A DNA stretch of 49,006 nucleotides from Clostridia bacterium (GTDB lineage Bacteria > Bacillota > Clostridia > Oscillospirales > Acutalibacteraceae). The stretch is taken from NCBI GenBank assembly GCA_017942105.1, contig JAGAVE010000094.1, positions 1 to 49,006 of the forward strand, written 5' to 3'. Each line of letters opens with the position of its first letter. The stretch's first letter is position 1. This document shows, piece by piece, positions 31,222 through 38,362 of the stretch. The notes beneath the pieces are model-generated. The model was not told the DNA's origin. It made no database searches and saw only the letters and a list, made by a program, of their open reading frames with translations. The position numbers and the translations under genes are program-made.

Positions 31222-32691
31222 TTGAATAACTACGAGGGTTCAAACAACAAACAAAAAGGCTTCGAGCTTAATATTATCGGTTATTTGCTCGAGCTTTCCA
31301 AAAAGATATGGCTGATTCTTATTATCGCAATCGTTTTTGGTTTGCTTGGTGGAATAGTCGGCGAGGTGACGAGCAAGGATATCTATAAATCTGAGGTTGC
31401 TTTTATAGTTAATACTCTTTCTGAAAATGAAGCCGTAGAAAACTCAGCCGTTACCGCGCAGATCAATATTACGAACACATTCAAATACATTCTTTCGGGT
31501 CGTGTGCTTAAAGAAGCCGTAAGGGAGAAGTGCGAAGGCAATCTCTCGTATGCTTTTATCGACAGCAGTATTACCGTAGAAACTGTTGAATCGACAAACG
31601 CGATAGAGCTTACGGTAAAAACAGAAGATGCACAGACATCGTACAATATTGCAAAGGCTGTTGTTGATGTTTATGCCGATGTTGTTGAAGAGATTTATCC
31701 GAACGCAACGCTTAATGTCTGCGAAACTCCGGTTAAGGCGCAGAAACCCGAAGATAACCGCTCGGTTGCGATTCTTGCTGTTATCAGCGCGGCGATAGGT
31801 GTTGTTATTTATTGTGTATTTGTTCTTATCATGTTTATCGTTAAGGACACAATTAAGAATTCGAAAGAGCTCAGCGATAAGCTCAAGATTCCTGTGCTTG
31901 GTGCAGTTCAGCTTGTTTCGAATAAAAATAAGACGACAAAGGGTCTTCTTGTTGCGGACAGAAGAACGGGATTCTCCTTCATCGAAACTTATAAAGCAAT
32001 CAGAACGAAGATTGAAAGCAACTCAGCTAAAACAGGCAACAAAGTTTATCTTGTTACGAGTGCTTGCGAAAACGAAGGCAAGACGACTGTTTCTGCAAAC
32101 ATTGCTCTTTCTCTTGCTGAAAACGGCAGGTCTGTTCTTCTTATTGACGCCGACCTCAGAAAGCCGTCAATCGCAAAGATTCTTTCTATCCCTGAAACGG
32201 GCGAGGGCTTTGCAAGCGTAATTAAGCAGGAGGCTTCGATAACGGAAGCAATCAAGCTTATAAAAAACTTCAATCTCTATGTTCTTGCAGATAACAAGCC
32301 TGTTTCAAACCCGTCAGAGCTTCTTTCAAGAAGAATAACAGAAGAAATCATCAACAGCATCCGCGACGAATTTGATTTTATTATCATTGATACTGCTCCT
32401 GCAAGTGTTGTTACCGATGCTTCAATTATTGCAGGCTTTGCAGATGCAGCTATCGTTGTTGTCCGTGAAGACTTCTCTCCGTTCTCAAGAATTCGTATGT
32501 CTGTTGAAGATATCGATTCAAACGGTGCCGAAATCGTTGGTTGCATATTCAATGCAGAAACAGAAACAACGATCAGAGCGGGTAAATACGGCGGCAAGTA
32601 CGGCAGATACGGCGGTAAATACGGAAGGTACGGCAAATACGGCACTTACGGAAATTACGGCTACGGTTACGGAGCAACGCCGAAGAAATAA
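31222..32691 (+). CDS. Fused polysaccharide copolymerase and bacterial tyrosine kinase (Wzc-like)
   Basis: This 489-residue protein combines two functions usually split in Firmicutes. An N-terminal Wzz-type part has a membrane segment near 28-47, an outside loop of about 130 residues, and a second membrane segment near 177-200. The C-terminal cytoplasmic BY-kinase has Walker A SACENEGKTT (Lys287), Walker A' VLLIDADLRKP and Walker B FIIIDTAP. The last 35 residues hold ten tyrosines in a Gly/Lys/Arg-rich tail, the expected autophosphorylation cluster. It should control polysaccharide chain length and export. The start is TTG 31222, with GGAGG seven bases ahead. Confidence 0.92.
   Translation: MNNYEGSNNKQKGFELNIIGYLLELSKKIWLILIIAIVFGLLGGIVGEVTSKDIYKSEVAFIVNTLSENEAVENSAVTAQINITNTFKYILSGRVLKEAVREKCEGNLSYAFIDSSITVETVESTNAIELTVKTEDAQTSYNIAKAVVDVYADVVEEIYPNATLNVCETPVKAQKPEDNRSVAILAVISAAIGVVIYCVFVLIMFIVKDTIKNSKELSDKLKIPVLGAVQLVSNKNKTTKGLLVADRRTGFSFIETYKAIRTKIESNSAKTGNKVYLVTSACENEGKTTVSANIALSLAENGRSVLLIDADLRKPSIAKILSIPETGEGFASVIKQEASITEAIKLIKNFNLYVLADNKPVSNPSELLSRRITEEIINSIRDEFDFIIIDTAPASVVTDASIIAGFADAAIVVVREDFSPFSRIRMSVEDIDSNGAEIVGCIFNAETETTIRAGKYGGKYGRYGGKYGRYGKYGTYGNYGYGYGATPKK
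32581..32673 (+). repeat. Short tandem repeats encoding the Tyr-rich tail
   Basis: A TACGGC-based unit repeats with a period near 9 bases and gives KYGG/RYGG/KYGR-type peptides, ten tyrosines in all. Confidence 0.8.
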
Positions 32692-32701
32692 TAACAACAG
32701 A

Positions 32702-32740
32702 AACCTCTTTCGCATAGTATATAAGCGAAGGAGGTTTTTT
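32702..32740 (+). terminator. Terminator hairpin whose right arm carries the next gene's ribosome-binding site
   Basis: AACCTCTTTCGC at 32702-32713 pairs with GCGAAGGAGGTT at 32725-32736 (one T-G wobble), followed by TTTT. The AAGGAGG in the right arm is the SD for the ATG at 32742. Confidence 0.8.
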
Positions 32741-32741
32741 G

Positions 32742-33356
32742 ATGCATAATTTTGAAGAAATAATAGAAAAATACAAGCGGGAGCTTATTGAATTCTCAAA
32801 GCAGATTCCCGTACATACGCAGGAGCCGTATGAAGAAGAAAGTGTGGCAGTTTTTGCTCAGCAGCAGATTCCCGTTGAGCGCGAAGCCGAGAATAATGAA
32901 CCTGAGGCAGTGATAACGGGTCGTGTTCCTTTTGCGGATTATGATGAGTTTATTGCAAACAATCAAGCTCAGGGGATGCTGAGAGTACAGGTTTTTTCAG
33001 CAAATCAGAGTTTTCCGGTGCCGAATGCGACCGTTCGCGTTTATGTGCAGTTAGATGACGGGGAGCGAGAGCTCTTCAGCGGCATATCAGATGTTGATGG
33101 GGTCTCGGATAATATTCCTCTTCCTGCGCCGGACAGTTCAATTTCTTTCGATGAAAACAGTACCGTTGCGCCCTACGCTGTTTATAAGGTGAGAGTTGAG
33201 CGGCAGGGATACGCGCCTGCTCTGTTTGAGGGAGTGCCGATTTTTGATTCAGTAAAATCCATTCAGCCTGTTGAGCTTATACCTTTAAGTGATAGTGACG
33301 GCAGGACATCGGTAATTCCTCAGACACCTGAAAATCTTTTCGGAGGTGGAAGATAA
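32742..33356 (+). CDS. Carboxypeptidase-regulatory-like protein paired with the SpoIID-like gene
   Basis: This 204-residue protein has a charged N-terminal region with Pro/Glu repeats, then a beta-sandwich near residues 78-180 (GMLRVQVFSANQSFPVPNATVRVYV and YAVYKVRVERQGYAP) resembling the carboxypeptidase regulatory fold. It ends with SVKSIQPVELIPL and a Gly-rich tail. I see no signal peptide. In Clostridia, such proteins are found with peptidoglycan-binding spore proteins, which fits the next gene. Its stop overlaps the next ATG by one base. Its RBS lies inside the upstream hairpin, so translation may be restrained. No enzymatic function is claimed. Confidence 0.7.
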   Translation: MHNFEEIIEKYKRELIEFSKQIPVHTQEPYEEESVAVFAQQQIPVEREAENNEPEAVITGRVPFADYDEFIANNQAQGMLRVQVFSANQSFPVPNATVRVYVQLDDGERELFSGISDVDGVSDNIPLPAPDSSISFDENSTVAPYAVYKVRVERQGYAPALFEGVPIFDSVKSIQPVELIPLSDSDGRTSVIPQTPENLFGGGR

Positions 33357-34696
33357 TGGCTGCAGATACTCCGACAATTCCCGAATTCATAACCGTTCAT
33401 TTGGGAACACCATCGTCTGATGCAGAAAATGTAAGGGTGACTTTTCCGAACTATATAAAGAATGTTGCATCAAGTGAGATTTACCCTACCTGGCCTGAAA
33501 ATGCAATCCGAGCAAATATCTATGCGCAGATAAGCTATGCACTTAATCGGGTTTATACGGAATACTATCGCTCGCGCGGATATAATTTTGATATAACCAA
33601 TTCGACTCAATACGACCAGGCGTTTGTTAAAAACAGAGATATATTTGAAAATATCAGCAGAATTGTTGATGAGATTTTTAACGACTATGTTGTTAAGCAA
33701 GGGCAGGTACAGCCTTATTTTACTCAGTATTGTGCAGGGTCTTGTCCCGGTCTTTCGCAATGGGGAACCGTTCCTCTTGCCGAAAGAGGATATACGCCGT
33801 ACAGGATTTTACAGAACTATTACGGTAACGATATAAACATCGTTCAGAATGCTCCTATCAAGAGCAATGTTCCTTCTTACCCCGGAACGGCGCTGAGGCT
33901 GGGCAGTGTCGGCGAAGATGTCAGCGATATTCAGCGCCAGCTTAACAGAATTGCAGTTAATTATCCGTCTATACCGAAAATCAGAAACCCGAACGGAATC
34001 TTTGAAGAGTCTACCTTAGCGGCTGTCAGAAAATTTCAGAGTATTTTTAATCTTGCTCAGGATGGTATAGTCGGCAAAGAAACTTGGTATAAAATCAAGT
34101 ACATCTATAACGCAATCAAAGGTCTTTCGGAGCTTTATTCCGAAGGTCTTTCGATAAGCGATACTCAGCGGCAGTTTTCGAGAGTTCTGAAACGGGGCGA
34201 CAGAGGTGTACCCGTCAGAACGTTGCAATACTATCTTGCTTTTCTCGGCTTTTTTAATCCTGATTTGCCTCAGATAGCTGTTGACGGTATTTTTGGTCAG
34301 GAGACCTATGATGCCGTGTTGACTTTTCAGAAGAAAAACAACCTCACGGTTGACGGGATTGTTGGCAGAAGCACCTGGAATGCTCTGCAGGACGCTTACA
34401 ACGGCGTTTTAAGGACACTTCCTCCAAAGTATAAAAGTTACGCCGGCTTGATTTATCCGGGCTATTTTGTTACGACAGGGGCTTCGGGTGATGTTGTTCG
34501 TCAGCTTCAGAGATATCTGCGTGTTATCGGCCAAAATAATTCATCCGTTCCCGTAATCAGCGTTGACGGTCAGTACGGCAGTCGAACCAAGGCGGCAGTT
34601 GAGGCAGTGCAAAGGCTTAACGGTCTTGAGCCGACAGGTCAGGTAGGGCCGATTACATGGAATGCGATAGTTGAGCTTTATCAGGATTACAGTTAG
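33356..34696 (+). CDS. SpoIID-like domain fused to three peptidoglycan-binding repeats
   Basis: This 446-residue protein has an N-terminal SpoIID/LytB-like region (about 25-155: NYIKNVASSEIYPTW, ANIYAQISYALNR, YNFDITNSTQYDQ, YCAGSC) and three PG_binding_1 repeats (about 183-250, 278-345, 375-440), each with a DG-x-(F/V/Y)-G pattern. Glu41 may match the catalytic Glu of SpoIID, which trims denuded glycan strands. No signal peptide is seen, which is odd for a wall-active protein and may mean loading in the mother cell. It starts within the previous gene's stop codon. A spore cortex or germination role is inferred from domains and the GerA-type neighbour. Confidence 0.8.
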   Translation: MAADTPTIPEFITVHLGTPSSDAENVRVTFPNYIKNVASSEIYPTWPENAIRANIYAQISYALNRVYTEYYRSRGYNFDITNSTQYDQAFVKNRDIFENISRIVDEIFNDYVVKQGQVQPYFTQYCAGSCPGLSQWGTVPLAERGYTPYRILQNYYGNDINIVQNAPIKSNVPSYPGTALRLGSVGEDVSDIQRQLNRIAVNYPSIPKIRNPNGIFEESTLAAVRKFQSIFNLAQDGIVGKETWYKIKYIYNAIKGLSELYSEGLSISDTQRQFSRVLKRGDRGVPVRTLQYYLAFLGFFNPDLPQIAVDGIFGQETYDAVLTFQKKNNLTVDGIVGRSTWNALQDAYNGVLRTLPPKYKSYAGLIYPGYFVTTGASGDVVRQLQRYLRVIGQNNSSVPVISVDGQYGSRTKAAVEAVQRLNGLEPTGQVGPITWNAIVELYQDYS

Positions 34697-34758
34697 ATTA
34701 AGAATAAGTAAACAAATTCCGAAAATAATATTTTTAGTTTAATCAGGGAGTGTCATCT

Positions 34759-36183
34759 GTGAACGAGAAAATATTGTTTTCGGAAAGTTTTTATCATAAT
34801 GAAAAAATGCTTGATGAATATTTCAGAGTGGGAGATAATTTTGATGTTGTAAACACGCGTTTTTTTGTTTCCGGGAGAAATGCCAAGCTTTATTATATTG
34901 ACGGTTTTATTAATAACGAGATAGCAGAGAGGGTTCTGAATTTTTTGATGAGCCGAACGCAAAAAATCCCTGATGATTCAACGCCTGAGGATTTTGTTCA
35001 GAGTGCCGTTTCGTATATCGAAATGGATATCAGCGGAGATATCAACACAATCTCAAAAACAGTTTATTCGGGCGCTGTTCTGCTGATTGTTGACGGCTTT
35101 GGGACGGCTTTTCTTGTTAAGTCGAGAAATTATCCGAGAAGAAATGTGCAGGAGCCTGACAACGACAAGGTGCTCAGAGGTGCGCACGATGGCTTCGTTG
35201 AAGCTCTGCTTATTAATACAGCGCTTATCAGACGAAGGATAAGAGACAGGAATCTGATAATGGAAGTCCATGAATCGGGTAAACGCTCAAGGACGGATAT
35301 AGCAATCTGTTACCTTGAAAATAAGGCAGATATGAAAACCGTTGAGATGCTCAGAAAGAAAATTGAAAAGATTGAAGTAAATACCCTGAGTATGAGTCAG
35401 GAGAGTCTTATAGAGTGCCTTGTTAAAAAGCAGTTTTTCAATCCGTTTCCAAAAGTCAGGTATACTGAAAGACCTGATTCTGCTGCCGCGTGTATAGCAG
35501 AAGGGAGTATCATTATCCTTGTAGACAATTCTCCGGCCGCGATGATAATTCCTACTAGCTTTTTCGAATTCATTCAGGATACAAACGATTATTATTTTCC
35601 TCCTATCGTCGGCACATATCTGAGGTTTGTAAGAATACTTATTTTCGGTCTTGCACTCCTGCTTTCGCCGACATGGTATCTTCTTGTCAGCAACCCTTCC
35701 TATATTCCTGGATGGCTCAGCTTTATAACCGTTAAAGAATACTATACGATTCCGATAATCGCTCAGCTTCTGATAATCGAAATAGTAATTGATACTCTCA
35801 AATCGGCTTCGTTGAATACGCCGAATGCGCTGAGCAATTCTTTCAGCGTGATAGGAGCTCTTGTGCTCGGTGATCTTGCGGTAACGGCAAAGCTTTTTTC
35901 TTCAGAGGTTGTTCTTTTTATGGCTTTTGTTGCAATAGCAAACTTTGCTCAGCCGAGCTTTGAGCTTGGTTATGCCTTCAAGCTTTCAAGAATTTTTATT
36001 CTGCTGTTAACTGCCGCATTTAATATATGGGGATATGTTGCAGGAATTTTAATAGTGGTTCTGCAGATGTTTTTAACCAAGACCGTGACGGGCAGAGGGT
36101 ATATGTATCCTCTTCTTCCGTTCAACCCCAAAGCTCTTTCGAGGCTTCTGATACGCCACCCCATAAACAAGGACAATACTTGA
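34759..36183 (+). CDS. GerA/SpoVAF-family spore germination protein
   Basis: This 474-residue protein has a large soluble N-terminal part (about 285 residues) and five or so membrane segments at the C-terminus. Family landmarks are NYPRRNVQEPDNDKVLRGAHDGFVE, ALIRRRIRDRNL, ESLIECLVKK and a membrane region with SLNTPNALSNSFSVIGALVLGD. GerA-type A subunits and SpoVAF share this plan and sit in the spore inner membrane. No GerB or GerC genes follow, which favours SpoVAF-like or an orphan receptor subunit. The start is GTG 34759, with GGGAG eight bases ahead. Confidence 0.87.
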   Translation: MNEKILFSESFYHNEKMLDEYFRVGDNFDVVNTRFFVSGRNAKLYYIDGFINNEIAERVLNFLMSRTQKIPDDSTPEDFVQSAVSYIEMDISGDINTISKTVYSGAVLLIVDGFGTAFLVKSRNYPRRNVQEPDNDKVLRGAHDGFVEALLINTALIRRRIRDRNLIMEVHESGKRSRTDIAICYLENKADMKTVEMLRKKIEKIEVNTLSMSQESLIECLVKKQFFNPFPKVRYTERPDSAAACIAEGSIIILVDNSPAAMIIPTSFFEFIQDTNDYYFPPIVGTYLRFVRILIFGLALLLSPTWYLLVSNPSYIPGWLSFITVKEYYTIPIIAQLLIIEIVIDTLKSASLNTPNALSNSFSVIGALVLGDLAVTAKLFSSEVVLFMAFVAIANFAQPSFELGYAFKLSRIFILLLTAAFNIWGYVAGILIVVLQMFLTKTVTGRGYMYPLLPFNPKALSRLLIRHPINKDNT

Positions 36184-36224
36184 CAAATCGACGCCGATAA
36201 GTTAATCTTATTAGTGGTGATATG

Positions 36225-37007
36225 ATGAAAAAGGTAATGTTTAAATTAATATCCGTGTCAGTTGCTCTTTCAATTCTTTTCTCGCTTGCTTCGTGCAAGA
36301 AGCAGGAGCAGGTGCCGCAGGAGGAAGAGGTTGAGATTTCTTCGACGAAAGCAACTCAACAGCCGGTTCAGATTCTGGAACTTCCTACGGGTGAAGAAGA
36401 ACTTGTTGAGATGCTTAATTCGGCGGTCGGTTATATTGAGCATTATTGTTACTACTATACAAAGAATATTAAGTGCGAAGTCAGCAACCTGAGCGTAGGC
36501 TCACTTTCAGCGGCAGGCAAGGATGCAGATGATGCGTTTAAGTCAATTTTCGGTGAAAAAGATATCACGATGAATTATGATTATAACACTTCAAGAGATA
36601 CCTTTTCTGCTAACTTTCCTTCGAATGACTTTACTGCCGATGAAGTCTCTTTGATAACTGCGGAGCAGAAGGATGATGAAATTATTTTAACGGCAGTTTT
36701 CCCGGATGAAACTAATCCTACGGATGCTTCGGGAGTATTGCACAGACTTTGCTCGGATTATCAGAATTCGGACGATATTGCAAAGGCTCTTTCTGATTTT
36801 AAAGCTTCTGCAGAATCAACATCGATAACTGCGTCTGATATAACCGTCAAAGCAACTATCTGCGCTCAGGACAGCAGTTTGCGTAAGCTTGAGGTCTCAT
36901 ATACGCAAAGATACACTCTTTCGGGAGTAACACTTGTTAAGCTTGAGGGTCCTGCAGTAACGGGTACGGCAAAAACAACTGTTGTTTATTCGGGAATGGG
37001 AGCATAA
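36225..37007 (+). CDS. Putative lipoprotein of unknown function
   Basis: This roughly 260-residue protein has a signal peptide ending in the lipobox LASC (Cys near residue 24), followed by a charged Lys/Gln/Glu linker. The mature part is a mixed alpha/beta domain starting with a helix containing EEELVEMLNSAV. Its layout loosely matches the next protein. Start ambiguity: ATG 36222 or 36225; the latter is better spaced from GGTGA. It lies 41 nt after the GerA-type gene. I do not recognise a family. Confidence 0.72.
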   Translation: MKKVMFKLISVSVALSILFSLASCKKQEQVPQEEEVEISSTKATQQPVQILELPTGEEELVEMLNSAVGYIEHYCYYYTKNIKCEVSNLSVGSLSAAGKDADDAFKSIFGEKDITMNYDYNTSRDTFSANFPSNDFTADEVSLITAEQKDDEIILTAVFPDETNPTDASGVLHRLCSDYQNSDDIAKALSDFKASAESTSITASDITVKATICAQDSSLRKLEVSYTQRYTLSGVTLVKLEGPAVTGTAKTTVVYSGMGA

Positions 37008-37038
37008 AATTTTAAAAAACTATGGAATTTATCAGAAT

Positions 37039-37066
37039 AGTATGATACAATGAAATGTATCATACT
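37039..37066. promoter_or_regulatory. Perfect 11-bp inverted repeat over the -10 of the next gene
   Basis: AGTATGATACA (37039-37049) and TGTATCATACT (37056-37066) flank a 6-nt spacer. TACAAT at 37046-37051 is the likely -10. GAAGGAG follows at once. It could be a repressor operator or a 5'-UTR hairpin. Confidence 0.6.
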
Positions 37067-37080
37067 GAAGGAGAATAGTT

Positions 37081-38058
37081 ATGAAAAATAAGAATCCGTG
37101 GAAAAGGTTTATCGTAGTCGTTTCGTCTCTTGTAATTGTTATTATGGTTTGCGTAACGACGAATATGGTAATAAATTCAATCGTAGGAAGCATCGTTCCT
37201 CAGGGCAATGTCGGCTTGCAGGGAAATGTTAACAACAGCGCAAACGGCAACAATATGGTGAACGGTGATATCAACAACGGCGGCTCATATATTCCGCAGG
37301 GCGGCTCTGTCGCAGACCCTCAGGGAGGAGCTACCCAGAATCAGCAAGGCGGAGCAGTTCAGGATCCGCAGGGTGGAAATGCTCAGTCACCTGTTCAGGG
37401 TAACAACCCTCTTAATTATAACAAAGCTCAGCTTGTTGATTTCTATAATGCAGCTCTCAAAAAGTCATATTCCAGCAAGCTCAATGTTTCAAAAACAGAG
37501 CAGGTTGATGTTAAAGTTGGAAATGTTACAGTTGGAAGCGGCGGTGGTGGCCTTAATATTTCTAACATGACTAATAATATTATTGCAAGCAACACAAAGA
37601 AAAACGGCGTTGTTCAGACAAAATCTTTTGTAAACGGAAAAGCAACTGACGACGGAACAGCAATTCAGCAATTCGTTCTTCCGACAAACCTCTATGCGGA
37701 TGCAGTTCAGAATATCAACATCACTCAGAATGGTCAGGGTTATAAGATGGTAATCACTCTTAAGGAGGAAACCTGTGCTCACAACGGCGTAGCGAAGTAT
37801 AATGCTTCCTGCACATGGCCTCTTGATGTCGGTGTAATCGATTTCGGCGAAGCTGTTGTAATCCATAAATGTACATTCTACTATCCTGGAACTGTTCTTA
37901 CAGCGATGATTGACTCTCAGGGAAGAGTTTATGCAGTCAAGACAGAGATGCCTCTTGAAGTTTCAGGAGCTGAGGCAACCGCGGCGAAGATTGTTCAAGT
38001 CAAAGTTGACTCAATCAGCGGTAAGTGGACTTGCGTAAATGAGCTTAAGTTCTTATAA
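37081..38058 (+). CDS. Exported protein with Asn/Gln/Gly-rich linker
   Basis: This 325-residue protein has one N-terminal membrane segment (about 10-32, FIVVVSSLVIVIMVCVTTNMV) without a lipobox, then a low-complexity linker of about 70 residues rich in N, G and Q with repeats of the type PQGG. A folded domain begins near 110 with NKAQLVDFYNAALKKSY and ends with a beta region. No family is recognised. Residues after the linker resemble the preceding lipoprotein in their order of helix, then strands. AAGGAG supports the ATG. It has its own dyad-marked promoter and a strong terminator. Confidence 0.7.
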   Translation: MKNKNPWKRFIVVVSSLVIVIMVCVTTNMVINSIVGSIVPQGNVGLQGNVNNSANGNNMVNGDINNGGSYIPQGGSVADPQGGATQNQQGGAVQDPQGGNAQSPVQGNNPLNYNKAQLVDFYNAALKKSYSSKLNVSKTEQVDVKVGNVTVGSGGGGLNISNMTNNIIASNTKKNGVVQTKSFVNGKATDDGTAIQQFVLPTNLYADAVQNINITQNGQGYKMVITLKEETCAHNGVAKYNASCTWPLDVGVIDFGEAVVIHKCTFYYPGTVLTAMIDSQGRVYAVKTEMPLEVSGAEATAAKIVQVKVDSISGKWTCVNELKFL

Positions 38059-38068
38059 TAAAATATGC

Positions 38069-38102
38069 AATCAGCCGTGTTGCAAAACGCGGCTGATTTT
38101 TT
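38069..38102 (+). terminator. Intrinsic terminator before the mgtE leader
   Basis: AATCAGCCGTG at 38069-38079 pairs with CGCGGCTGATT at 38088-38098 (one T-G wobble), with an 8-nt loop and a T run. Confidence 0.9.
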
Positions 38103-38123
38103 AGTTTATTTTGAAATTAAGGG

Positions 38124-38152
38124 TTGACATAGCTTTTTTATAGGTTTAAAAT
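38124..38152 (+). promoter_or_regulatory. Consensus sigma-A promoter for mgtE
   Basis: The -35 is TTGACA at 38124-38129 and the -10 is TAAAAT at 38147-38152, with a 17-bp spacer. The leader to the mgtE ATG would be about 204 nt. Confidence 0.85.
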
Positions 38153-38205
38153 ATTACAGCAGAATATTTTTGCGATTATTTTGTTTTTACAAGAGGTGAA
38201 TTTCT

Positions 38206-38310
38206 GTGAGTAGTGACGGTAGTTACGGGCAACGATTTTTAGCTGAAAATTATTTTAAGTCAATATGTGGCGAAGAAATCGCCGTAGGTGCGTCAGTTTT
38301 CACGAAATAA
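38206..38310 (+). CDS. 34-codon upstream ORF (candidate leader peptide) ahead of mgtE
   Basis: A GTG at 38206 has a very good SD (AGAGGTGA at 38192-38199, six bases away) and opens a 34-codon frame ending in TAA at 38308-38310. The peptide begins MSSDGSYGQRF and ends VGASVFTK; it is hydrophilic with no signal peptide. The stop lies three bases before a hairpin that masks the mgtE RBS. Translation of this ORF would place a terminating ribosome over the hairpin's left arm. A regulatory leader is inferred; it could instead be a chance frame inside a structured RNA. Confidence 0.45.
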   Translation: MSSDGSYGQRFLAENYFKSICGEEIAVGASVFTK

Positions 38311-38313
38311 CAC

Positions 38314-38357
38314 TGTGCCCCTGCGGTCGGTAGCTTTTGCCGCCTGGAAGGGGTGCA
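38314..38357 (+). promoter_or_regulatory. Hairpin sequestering the mgtE ribosome-binding site
   Basis: TGTGCCCCT (38314-38322) pairs with AGGGGTGCA (38349-38357), nine pairs including two G-T wobbles. GCGG/CCGC (38323-38326, 38340-38343) extends it inward. The mgtE SD (AGGGG) is fully inside. A competing helix is possible between GGGCA (38227-38231) and TGCCC (38316-38320). No M-box (Mg2+ riboswitch) motif was seen in the leader. Confidence 0.55.
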
Positions 38358-38362
38358 TTCAA

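Noticed and set aside
38153..38362. M-box (ykoK) Mg2+ riboswitch ahead of mgtE
   Set aside because: I could not find its conserved core segments in the leader; the region is better described by an upstream ORF and a masking hairpin.
38288..38362. N-terminal extension of MgtE by 25 codons
   Set aside because: MgtE proteins start near the MDRIVEVISK position, the extension covers the structured leader, and the ATG at 38363 has its own SD.
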